Below are positions 1 to 7,058 of a stretch of 7,058 nucleotides of DNA, piece after piece (position 1 is the first letter of the stretch; every line of letters starts with the position of its first letter). Location: the NCBI GenBank assembly GCA_017481185.1, contig JAFUPO010000325.1, positions 1 through 7,058 of the forward strand. The letters run 5' to 3'. The position numbers were made by a program, and so were the translations under genes. The stretch comes from Clostridia bacterium (GTDB lineage Bacteria; Bacillota_A; Clostridia; Christensenellales; Aristaeellaceae). The notes below the pieces were generated by a model. The model saw only the letters and a program-made list of their open reading frames with translations, was not told the DNA's origin and ran no database searches.

Positions 1-1050
<1,050 letters not shown>

Positions 1051-1092
1051 TGGATAGTGTTCCAAAACAACAAATGAAAAGAGGAAAGCAAC

Positions 1093-2625
1093 ATGATTCA
1101 GGCTGAAACCGCCTTTGCCGCTTTGGAAGGCCTTTTGGATTTTGCTCAGGCTCACGGACTCATTGAGGCGCAGGATCGTTTGTATTATCGCAACCTGCTG
1201 ATGGATGCGCTGAAATATGATGCGCCTATAGAAGCAATTGCCATGCCTTTGGCGGAAACGGCCACCAAGGCCTTGGATGTGCTGGCGGAGGATGCGCAAA
1301 AGCGGGGCGTGATCGGTGAAGGCCAAACGGAAAAAGAGCTTTTTACCGCCCGGCTTATGGGCCTTGTGACGCCCTCGCCCAAGCAGGTGCGGGAGACTTT
1401 TCAAAAGATTTGCGACACCAAGGGCTCCCAGGCTGCCCTGGGCTGGTTCTATCAGCTCTGCCGCGACTGCGATTATATCCGCGTGGATCAGATTGCCCGC
1501 AACATCCGCTATTTTGCCGATACCCCGGCAGGGGAGCTAGAGATCACCATCAACCTTTCCAAGCCGGAAAAGGATCCCAAGGAGATCGCCAAACTGAAAA
1601 ATGCCCCCCAGGTGGGCTACCCCAAATGTATGCTTTGCCCGGAGAATCCTGGCTATGCAGGCCGCGCTAATTTCCCTGCACGGCAGAACCACCGCATGAT
1701 TCCGCTTAAACTGGCGGGGCAGGACTGGTTTGTGCAGTACTCGCCCTATCTGTATTATAACGAGCACTGCATCGTTTTAAACAGCCAGCACGTGCCCATG
1801 AAGATCGACCGGGGCACCTTTGAGAGGCTTTTTGATTTTGTGGGCCAGTTCCCCGGCTATTTCCTGGGCTCCAATGCGGATCTGCCCATCGTGGGCGGCT
1901 CCATCCTGAACCATGACCATTTCCAAGGGGGCAATTATCTCTTCCCCATGGACAAGGCCCCGGTGAAAACGAAATTGGCAGCTCCCGTTGAAGGCGTCGA
2001 GGCCTCCATTTTGGATTGGCCTATGAGCTGCCTGTGCCTAAAAGGCCGGGAGCCGCAGAAGCTCATCGACGCTGCCGATCAGGTGCTCGCCGCCTGGCGG
2101 GGCTGGTCTGATGCGGAGAATGACATTCTAGCCCAAACGGAGCAGGGCCCCCATAATACCATTACGCCCATCCTGCGCCGGGAGAACGATCAGTATAAGC
2201 TGATGCTGGTATTGCGCAACAATCGCACCACCCAGGAGTGCCCCTTGGGCATCTTCCATCCCCATGCGCCTCTGCACCATATCAAGAAGGAAAATATCGG
2301 CCTGATCGAAGTGATGGGCCTGTTCATTCTCCCGGGCCGCCTCAAGGAGGAAATCAAGGAGCTGACTGGCTACCTCACTGGCGAAAAACCCATGGTATGC
2401 CCTGATGAAGGCGACGCCAGCTATAAGCACTATCCCTGGATGGAGGAGTTAGCGGCCAAGTATGGCACGGCCCTCTCCCTGGAAGAGGCAGACAAGGTGC
2501 TCCACGATGAAATGGCCCTCATCTGCGCCCAGGTGCTGGCTGATGCTGGCGTTTACAAGCAGACCGAAAAGGGCTTAAAGGGGATGCTTGCCTTCCTAAA
2601 CAGCCTGGGCTATAAGGAGGCATAA
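1093..2625 (+). CDS. galT: UDP-glucose--hexose-1-phosphate uridylyltransferase, class II (Firmicutes type)
   Basis: Cytosolic Leloir-pathway enzyme that exchanges UMP between UDP-glucose and galactose-1-phosphate to give UDP-galactose and glucose-1-phosphate (EC 2.7.7.12). The 510-residue length fits the long class II GalT of Firmicutes rather than the roughly 350-residue E. coli type. The nucleotidyl-transfer motif is NHDHFQGG at 273-280; by homology to the HPHxQ motif of E. coli GalT, His276 should carry the uridylyl intermediate. Also visible are KCMLCPENPGYAGR (178-191, a Cys pair) and the conserved C-terminal region around ECPLGIFHPHAPLHHIKKEN (382-401). The ATG at 1093 has GAGGAA (1081-1086) 6 bases upstream. 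The larA homologue follows after 2 bases, so the two are co-transcribed. No galK or galE is in the window, so the pathway partners lie elsewhere. Confidence 0.93.
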   Translation: MIQAETAFAALEGLLDFAQAHGLIEAQDRLYYRNLLMDALKYDAPIEAIAMPLAETATKALDVLAEDAQKRGVIGEGQTEKELFTARLMGLVTPSPKQVRETFQKICDTKGSQAALGWFYQLCRDCDYIRVDQIARNIRYFADTPAGELEITINLSKPEKDPKEIAKLKNAPQVGYPKCMLCPENPGYAGRANFPARQNHRMIPLKLAGQDWFVQYSPYLYYNEHCIVLNSQHVPMKIDRGTFERLFDFVGQFPGYFLGSNADLPIVGGSILNHDHFQGGNYLFPMDKAPVKTKLAAPVEGVEASILDWPMSCLCLKGREPQKLIDAADQVLAAWRGWSDAENDILAQTEQGPHNTITPILRRENDQYKLMLVLRNNRTTQECPLGIFHPHAPLHHIKKENIGLIEVMGLFILPGRLKEEIKELTGYLTGEKPMVCPDEGDASYKHYPWMEELAAKYGTALSLEEADKVLHDEMALICAQVLADAGVYKQTEKGLKGMLAFLNSLGYKEA

Positions 2626-2627
2626 TC

Positions 2628-3902
2628 ATGGCGGAGCCCTTGGCTTTCCGCTACGGCGATGAAAGCCTTCAGATTCCTGTTGAAGGAGCTCAATGGATTC
2701 GGCTGCTTGAGGAAAAGCCCAACACGCCCATCAATGATTTGGGAGCAGCTTTTCACCAGGCAGTGGAGGCGGATATGATTGCCTCTCGGCCTTTGAAAGA
2801 GCTGATCGCGCCCAATGAGCAAGTGACCCTCGTCGTCAGCGACGTGACCCGGGCCTGGATGCACCAGGATGTGGTGTGCGAATTGCTGGTAAAATACCTC
2901 CATGAGGAAATGAGCCTGCCCTTTGAGAACTTGGTCATCCTCATTGCTCAAGGTACCCATCGCCCCCATACCCAAGCTGAGATGGTGAAGACCGTTTCCG
3001 CTTACGTGGCGGAGCGGGTGCGCTTGGTAAACCATGACGCCATGGCGGCAGATTTAGCTTTTGTGGGCAATACCTCCCGGGGCACCCCGGTAAAGGTAAA
3101 TCCTCTGTGCGTGGGCCGCAAGGTGATCATGGTGGGCGGCACGGTGCATCACCTGATCGCAGGCTATGGCGGCGGGCGCAAGAGCATTGTGCCTGGCGTG
3201 GCCGGATGGGAGACCATTCAGAAAAATCACAGCTACGCTCTGCACCCCGTTTTTTCGCAGGCGGCGGAACACGTGGGTCTGGGCATTTTAGAGAAGAATC
3301 CCGTTCACCTGGATATGGTGGAGGCGGCTGAAATGGTAGCCCCTGTCTTTGGCGTGAACCTGGTGGTTAACGCTCAGGGCAGGCACTGCGCCCTGCTCTG
3401 CGGCCACTGGCTCAAAGCTTGGGAACAGAGCTGCAAAATGGTCAACGACCTGTTTGGCCTGCCCATCAGCGAGAAGGCGGATGTGGTTATCGCAGGCTGC
3501 GGCGGCTTCCCCAAGGATATTAACCTTTACCAGGGCGTAAAATCCCTTCTGAACGCCAATGAAGCGGTGAAGGACGGGGGAGAAATCATCTTTCTCTGCC
3601 AGTGCCGTGAGGGCGGCGGGCCGCCGGATTTCTTTGATTGGATTAAGCCCTTGAAAGAGGGCAGGCTGACCGAAGCCCTGCGGGCTAACTTTACCATTGC
3701 AGGCTATGTGTTTTTTGCCATGTGCCAGGTGGCTCGCCGCTGCAAGGTGCGGATGCTGACTCAGCTGCCGCCCGAAACCACCCTTGCAGTGGGCGTGGAA
3801 GCCTGTCAAAGCCTGGATGAACTGCTAAGACGCGTGGATTTTGCTGGCAAAACCGTATACGCCATGCCATTTGGAGGCAGTATTTTGCCTTATTTGGGAT
3901 AA
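2628..3902 (+). CDS. larA: LarA-superfamily nickel-pincer hydroxyacid racemase/epimerase homologue
   Basis: Member of the LarA (DUF2088) superfamily, which uses a nickel-pincer nucleotide cofactor to racemise or epimerise 2-hydroxy acids by hydride transfer. It has 424 residues, the usual length. Visible motifs: SDVTR (71-75), GTHRPHT (109-115, His111), GGTVHHLIAGYGGGRKSIVPG broken as GGTVHH (170-175) and GGGRKSIVPG (181-190), His201, and NLYQGVK (299-305). These correspond to the L. plantarum LarA residues Arg75, His108, His174, Lys184 (the covalent cofactor anchor), His200, Gln295 and Lys298, so the cofactor site appears complete. Odd: the usual proline after DxTR is replaced (TRAWMHQ). The substrate is unknown; known relatives act on lactate, malate, gluconate and other acids. 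The start ATG has AAGGAGG (2614-2620) inside the end of galT, with a 7-base spacer, suggesting translational coupling. The larB, larC and larE cofactor genes are not in the window. Confidence 0.85.
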   Translation: MAEPLAFRYGDESLQIPVEGAQWIRLLEEKPNTPINDLGAAFHQAVEADMIASRPLKELIAPNEQVTLVVSDVTRAWMHQDVVCELLVKYLHEEMSLPFENLVILIAQGTHRPHTQAEMVKTVSAYVAERVRLVNHDAMAADLAFVGNTSRGTPVKVNPLCVGRKVIMVGGTVHHLIAGYGGGRKSIVPGVAGWETIQKNHSYALHPVFSQAAEHVGLGILEKNPVHLDMVEAAEMVAPVFGVNLVVNAQGRHCALLCGHWLKAWEQSCKMVNDLFGLPISEKADVVIAGCGGFPKDINLYQGVKSLLNANEAVKDGGEIIFLCQCREGGGPPDFFDWIKPLKEGRLTEALRANFTIAGYVFFAMCQVARRCKVRMLTQLPPETTLAVGVEACQSLDELLRRVDFAGKTVYAMPFGGSILPYLG

Positions 3903-3909
3903 AAAGAAC

Positions 3910-3934
3910 AATTAAAAAACATTTTAAAAACCTA
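3910..3934 (+). promoter_or_regulatory. A/T-rich tract upstream of the T-box promoter, possible UP element
   Basis: A nearly pure A/T run with A-tracts (AATTAAAAAACATTTTAAAA and following bases) directly precedes the -35 box at 3935. Its position and composition fit an UP element contacted by the RNA polymerase alpha C-terminal domains. No hairpin terminator for larA was found within it. Confidence 0.4.
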
Positions 3935-3963
3935 TTGACATTTGCGCGGGTGTGTGCTTTAAT
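3935..3963 (+). promoter_or_regulatory. Sigma-A promoter of the trpXYZ operon
   Basis: Perfect -35 TTGACA (3935-3940), 17-base spacer, -10 TTTAAT (3958-3963, 5 of 6). Transcription should start near 3970, just before the T-box Stem I. The near-consensus promoter fits an operon controlled mainly by transcription attenuation in its leader. Confidence 0.85.
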
Positions 3964-4177
3964 CCACCTAAACCGGTGATGTGGAGATCAAACCGCAAGG
4001 CGAGCTCACAGAGAGTCGGGGCAGGTGGGAGCCCGGCAGCGTGCGCAGCGGCAAATGGACCACGGAGGGCGCGGTGAACGCGGCACAGCCGCCAGTATCC
4101 TGCGACGCAGTTCCAGCGTGAAAGGGAAAAGCGTGTGTCGGCACGCGATGAGCCGGGCGAAGTATATTTCGCCAACC

Positions 4178-4215
4178 AAGGTGGTACCGCAGGTGATATT
4201 TTCGCACCTGTCCTT
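4178..4215 (+). promoter_or_regulatory. T-box antiterminator with tRNA acceptor-end binding bulge
   Basis: Helix A2 is AAGG (4178-4181) with CCTT (4212-4215), and helix A1 is GCAGGTG (4189-4195) with CACCTGT (4205-4211). They flank the 7-base bulge TGGTACC (4182-4188), whose TGGT pairs with the NCCA end of uncharged tRNA. Its 3' strand is also the 5' strand of the terminator, so the two structures exclude each other. Confidence 0.9.
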
Positions 4216-4238
4216 GAAAAAGGACAGGTGCGTTTTTT
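4203..4238 (+). terminator. Intrinsic terminator of the T-box leader
   Basis: Perfect 13-bp stem of CGCACCTGTCCTT (4203-4215) and AAGGACAGGTGCG (4220-4232) with a GAAA loop, followed by six T (4233-4238). It ends transcription before trpX when the antiterminator does not form. Confidence 0.95.
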
Positions 4239-4316
4239 ATTTCCAGGGCCCCGGCAGTCTGGCTTCTCCGACGGACATTTCCAACCTACATTTTCATTTT
4301 TGAAAGGAGAATCCCC

Positions 4317-5279
4317 ATGAAGAAACTGACTGCTCTGGTTCTGTCCCTGATCCTGGTTCTTTCCTTCTCCCTGACCGCTCTGGCTGATGAGCCCCTGCAG
4401 GTAGCGGTGCTCCAATTGGTTGAAAACGGCGCTTTTGCGGATATGCGGGAGGGCTTCATTGCCCGGATGCGCCAGCTGGGCTATACCGAGGAGCAGATGG
4501 AGATCACCCAATTGAACGCCTCCGGCGATATGTCCAACCTATACGCCCTGTGCCAGAACCTGGTGGATGATGAGGTGGATCTGGTTGTACCCATCGCCAC
4601 CCCGGCCGCCCAGACCTTTGTGCAGTTGGAAAGCGGCATCCCAGCCTTTTTCATTTCCGTTTCCAATCCTGTGGGCGCTGGCCTTCTTACCGCGCTGGAA
4701 ACTCCGGATCGCGATGCGACCGGCACCTCCAACGCCATCCCGGTCAGCGAGATGTTCAAATTGGCCGATACCCTGACCCCCGGCATCCAGACCTACGGCC
4801 TCATCTATTGCAAGAGCCAGGTTAACTCTGTGACCACCATTGAAAGCGCCAAGGAATACCTCACCGCCAACGGCTTGAGCTACGAAGAGGTGGTGGTAGC
4901 CAATTCCGCGGAGGTTTATGAGGCTATGCTGGCCCTGTGCGAGCGGGATATTCAGGGCATCTTTGTTCCCAACGACAGCGTCATCCAGGACGCTATGGCC
5001 AAGGTGGCTGAGGTGGCCATGGAGGAGGGGATCCCGGTGTACGGTTCCTCCGCCGTGATGGTGGAAAGCGGCGCTTTTGCCACCATCAGCATCTCTGATA
5101 CTCAGATCGGCGCTATCACCGCAGACCTGGTGAAGCAGTACCTGGATGGAACCCCTGTGGCAGAGATCCCGGCCATTGTGGTGGATCAGTTCACCACCGT
5201 GATCAACCAGACCACGGCGGATGAGCTTGGCATCGAGCTGAGCGACGAGGTTTTAAACGCCGCGGTGATCGTCGATTAA
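4317..5279 (+). CDS. trpX: ABC transporter substrate-binding protein, TrpX type
   Basis: Extracytoplasmic binding protein of the ABC_sub_bind family (PF04392 type), predicted to capture tryptophan or a related compound and deliver it to the TrpY/TrpZ transporter. It has 320 residues, a normal length. Residues 1-23 form a signal peptide: MKK, a Leu/Val-rich core, and ALA before Asp24, a signal peptidase I type site. The mature protein starts with a beta strand VAVLQLVENGAF, followed by a family-like VDLVVPIATPAAQ (about 86-98) and GIFVPNDS (214-221). Odd: there is no lipobox cysteine, although Gram-positive binding proteins of this kind are usually lipoproteins. AAGGAG (4304-4309) precedes the ATG by 7 bases. 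The upstream UGG-type T-box supports a Trp ligand, but binding residues cannot be assigned from sequence alone. The family also contains proteins of unknown ligand. Confidence 0.85.
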   Translation: MKKLTALVLSLILVLSFSLTALADEPLQVAVLQLVENGAFADMREGFIARMRQLGYTEEQMEITQLNASGDMSNLYALCQNLVDDEVDLVVPIATPAAQTFVQLESGIPAFFISVSNPVGAGLLTALETPDRDATGTSNAIPVSEMFKLADTLTPGIQTYGLIYCKSQVNSVTTIESAKEYLTANGLSYEEVVVANSAEVYEAMLALCERDIQGIFVPNDSVIQDAMAKVAEVAMEEGIPVYGSSAVMVESGAFATISISDTQIGAITADLVKQYLDGTPVAEIPAIVVDQFTTVINQTTADELGIELSDEVLNAAVIVD

Positions 5280-5291
5280 GGAGGAGCTTTT

Positions 5292-6197
5292 ATGACCCAG
5301 ATCCTTGGCGCCTGCCAGATGGGGTTTGTGTATGGCCTGTTGGCGTTGGGCGTATACATCACCTTCCGCATCCTGAACACGCCAGATTTAACGGCGGACG
5401 GCAGCTTTACCCTGGGCATGGCGGTGTGCGCCATGGTATCCGGCGCAACAATGCCATTTTTAGGCCTTCTAGCGGCCTTTCTATGCGGTTTGGTTGCAGG
5501 GGCTATAACGGGCCTTTTGCAGACCAAAGCGGGCATACACCCCATTTTAGCGGGTATTTTGACCATGTCCGGCCTGTACTCGGTGAATATGTTCGTGATG
5601 GGCGGCAGCCCCAATGTGAACCTGACCACCACCCTGTTCAAACAGGCTCACAAACTCATTGACGGTATTGACCGCACCGGCAAGAACGTAGTGACCCTGA
5701 TTATTGCAGGCGTTTTCACCCTGGCTGTTACGGCAGTGCTGATCTGGCTGTTTAAGACCCATATCGGCCTGTGCATCCGGGCTACGGGCAACAATGCCGA
5801 AATGGTTAAGGCTTCTTCCATCAACGCCGGGCGCATGAAGGTGCTGGCCCTATCCCTGGCCAATGGGCTGGTAGCCCTTTCCGGGGCCATGAACGCTCAG
5901 ATGCAGGGCTTTGCAGATGTCAACGGCGGCACTGGCATGGTGGTGGTGGGCATCGCCTCGGTGATCATTGGCGAACTGTTCACGGGCCGCCGGGGCGTAA
6001 CGGTGGGCCTGATCTCAGCGCTGATCGGCTCCATCGTGTACCGGCTGATCTACGCCATGGCCATCAACTATACCGCTTTGCCTGCTTACGCGCTGAAGCT
6101 GGTGTCTGCGCTGATTGTGGTGCTGGCCCTGGCCATCCCGACGGCGATCAAAAATATGAAGGCCCAGGCGGCGCAAAGGAGGGCCAACCATGCTTAA
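5292..6197 (+). CDS. trpY: ABC transporter permease, TrpY type
   Basis: Inner-membrane channel subunit of the BPD_transp_2 (branched-chain amino acid permease-like) family. It has 301 residues with several hydrophobic segments, clear ones at about 9-28, 41-77, 84-103, 134-154, 184-200, 213-230, 236-257 and 268-285. The cytoplasmic loop IGLCIRATGNNAEMVKASSI (158-177) is the conserved stretch expected to contact the ATPase. The ATG lies 12 bases after the trpX stop, and its AAGGAGG (5278-5284) overlaps that stop codon, so translation is probably coupled. The last 8 bases overlap the start of the ATPase gene. The Trp assignment comes from the operon and T-box context; the fold alone would only say amino acid or other small solute. 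Confidence 0.88.
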   Translation: MTQILGACQMGFVYGLLALGVYITFRILNTPDLTADGSFTLGMAVCAMVSGATMPFLGLLAAFLCGLVAGAITGLLQTKAGIHPILAGILTMSGLYSVNMFVMGGSPNVNLTTTLFKQAHKLIDGIDRTGKNVVTLIIAGVFTLAVTAVLIWLFKTHIGLCIRATGNNAEMVKASSINAGRMKVLALSLANGLVALSGAMNAQMQGFADVNGGTGMVVVGIASVIIGELFTGRRGVTVGLISALIGSIVYRLIYAMAINYTALPAYALKLVSALIVVLALAIPTAIKNMKAQAAQRRANHA

Positions 6198-6987
6198 GAT
6201 TCAAAACCTCGATGTATGGTTCTTCAAAGGTACGGTCAATGAGCATCATGGCCTGGATCACCTGGAGCTGCACGTCACGCCCGGCGAGTTTGTGACCCTG
6301 GTAGGCTCCAATGGCGCGGGCAAGTCCACCCTGTTCAACGCCATTTGCGGCACCATTCCGGCACAAAGCGGGCGGATCATTCTGGACGAGCAGGAGATCA
6401 CTTATCTGCCGGACCATAAGCGAGCCAAGATCATCGGTCGCCTGTTTCAGGATCCCATGAAGGGCACGGCGCCGGACATGACCATTGAGGAAAACCTGGC
6501 CCTGGCCAATGCCCGGGGCAGCCGGGGCGCCTTGTCCATGGCGGTACGCAGGCGGGATCGGGAGCAGTTCCGGGCAGAATTGGCCGCCTACGGAATGGGC
6601 CTGGAGGATCGAATGAAAACCAAGGTGGGTCTCCTTTCCGGCGGCCAGCGGCAGGCTATGACCCTTTTGATGGCTACCATCGCCAAGCCCAAGCTGCTGC
6701 TTCTGGATGAGCATACCGCGGCGCTGGATCCAGCGACCGCCCAAACGGTGATGGATATTACCTGCAAAATCGTGAAGGAGCGCAAGCTCACTACCTTGAT
6801 GATTACCCATAACATCAACGCCGCCTTGAAAACGGGTACCCGAACCCTGATGCTGGATAAGGGCCGCATCATTCTGGATATTTCCGGCCAGGAACGGGAG
6901 CGGATGACCATGGATGACCTTTTGAGCCGTTACCGCCAGAAAAGCGGCGAGATCTTCGCTGCCGACCGGGCGCTGTTAAGTAGGTGA
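6190..6987 (+). CDS. trpZ: ABC transporter ATP-binding protein, TrpZ type
   Basis: Cytoplasmic ATPase that powers the TrpXY importer. It has 265 residues with every ABC motif intact: Walker A GSNGAGKST (39-47), Q-loop Gln87 in LFQDP, signature LSGGQRQAM (149-157), Walker B LLLLDE (169-174) with catalytic Glu174, D-loop ALDP (178-181) and switch His207 in MITHN. The start ATG at 6190 lies inside the end of the permease gene (8-base overlap) with AAAGGAGGG just upstream. The stop TGA is at 6985-6987. The C-terminal tail (about 235-265) is charged and has no added domain. It is the last gene of the operon, followed 10 bases later by a long hairpin. Confidence 0.93.
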   Translation: MLKIQNLDVWFFKGTVNEHHGLDHLELHVTPGEFVTLVGSNGAGKSTLFNAICGTIPAQSGRIILDEQEITYLPDHKRAKIIGRLFQDPMKGTAPDMTIEENLALANARGSRGALSMAVRRRDREQFRAELAAYGMGLEDRMKTKVGLLSGGQRQAMTLLMATIAKPKLLLLDEHTAALDPATAQTVMDITCKIVKERKLTTLMITHNINAALKTGTRTLMLDKGRIILDISGQERERMTMDDLLSRYRQKSGEIFAADRALLSR

Positions 6988-6997
6988 ACGTATTTTT

Positions 6998-7043
6998 GCG
7001 AGAGAGGGTATTTCTTTTAGAAAAAAGAAATACCCTCTCTCGC
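6998..7043 (+). terminator. Perfect 21-bp hairpin after trpZ, possible end-of-operon signal
   Basis: Left arm 6998-7018 and right arm 7023-7043 are exact reverse complements around an AGAA loop. The outer half is GCGAGAGAGGGTA and the inner half is A/T-rich. It begins 10 bases after the trpZ stop, where a terminator is expected. However, no T-run follows the right arm on the plus strand (GCTCTCACCC instead), and none follows the left arm on the minus strand. It may stop transcription inefficiently, protect the mRNA 3' end, or be a different kind of inverted repeat. Confidence 0.5.
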
Positions 7044-7058
7044 GCTCTCACCCAAAGA

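Larger units (their letters stand above)
3970..4238 (+). promoter_or_regulatory. T-box riboswitch, predicted tryptophan specific (UGG specifier)
   Basis: tRNA-sensing leader of the trpXYZ operon. Stem I base GTGG (3981-3984) pairs with CCAC (4060-4063). Above it CCGC (3993-3996) pairs with GCGG (4048-4051). Between them on the 3' side is the specifier loop CAAATGGA (4052-4059) with TGG at 4056-4058 followed by the usual A. The distal arm pairs GTCGGG with CCCGGC around a GCAGGTGGGAG loop, with a CAGAGAG stretch on its 5' side. Stem III is GGCGAA (4156-4161) with TTCGCC (4168-4173). The hallmark AAGGTGGTACCGC (4178-4190) follows, then antiterminator and terminator. The T-box class is certain; Trp specificity rests on the specifier placement and on the downstream trpXYZ-type genes, which agree with each other. 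Confidence 0.93.

Noticed and set aside
4025..4320. Plus-strand open frames of 92 and 61 codons between larA and trpX.
   Set aside because: They lie inside the T-box leader, run through its terminator, have no ribosome binding site, and encode nothing recognisable.
3924..4511. A 195-codon minus-strand open frame spanning the T-box and the start of trpX.
   Set aside because: It is antisense to a structured leader and a real gene, and its low-complexity composition and lack of motifs mark it as a chance frame.
6148..6810. A 220-codon minus-strand open frame over the ATPase gene.
   Set aside because: The plus strand there carries all ABC ATPase motifs in order; the minus-strand frame has no motif or ribosome binding site.

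Overview
The window looks like chromosomal DNA from a Bacillota organism, most likely of the class Clostridia. The evidence is a class II (Firmicutes-type) GalT, a canonical T-box leader, strong AAGGAGG ribosome binding sites, consensus sigma-A promoters, and moderately high GC by eye with A/T-rich intergenic gaps. No mobile element, CRISPR array, tRNA or rRNA was seen.

Layout. (1) Positions 1-987, minus strand: the N-terminal 329 codons of an FtsH-type membrane AAA+ protease, cut by the window edge. Its AAA domain is unusual. After Walker A, pore loop and Walker B, the sequence does not continue into the second region of homology. It restarts a second copy of the linker and AAA start, 139 codons after the first. 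(2) Positions 988-1092: a compact divergent promoter region in which a palindromic ATTATAAT gives both strands a perfect -10 box. (3) Positions 1093-3902, plus strand: a two-gene operon of class II galactose-1-phosphate uridylyltransferase (galT) and a LarA-superfamily nickel-pincer racemase/epimerase homologue. (4) Positions 3903-4316: no gene, but a near-consensus promoter with an A/T-rich upstream tract and a full T-box riboswitch. The riboswitch has a Stem I with a UGG (Trp) specifier, a Stem III, an antiterminator and a competing 13-bp terminator. (5) Positions 4317-6987: a three-gene ABC uptake operon (binding protein, permease, ATPase) of the TrpXYZ type. (6) Positions 6988-7058: a long perfect hairpin after the operon, without a U-tract.

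How the parts work together. The best-supported regulatory story is tryptophan uptake. Uncharged tRNA-Trp should stabilise the antiterminator and switch on trpXYZ; charged tRNA should lead to termination before trpX. The galT-larA pair is co-transcribed and probably translationally coupled, but its shared metabolic purpose is not evident. The ftsH-like gene is unrelated in function but shares the promoter core with galT. The item most worth following is the internally duplicated FtsH AAA region.
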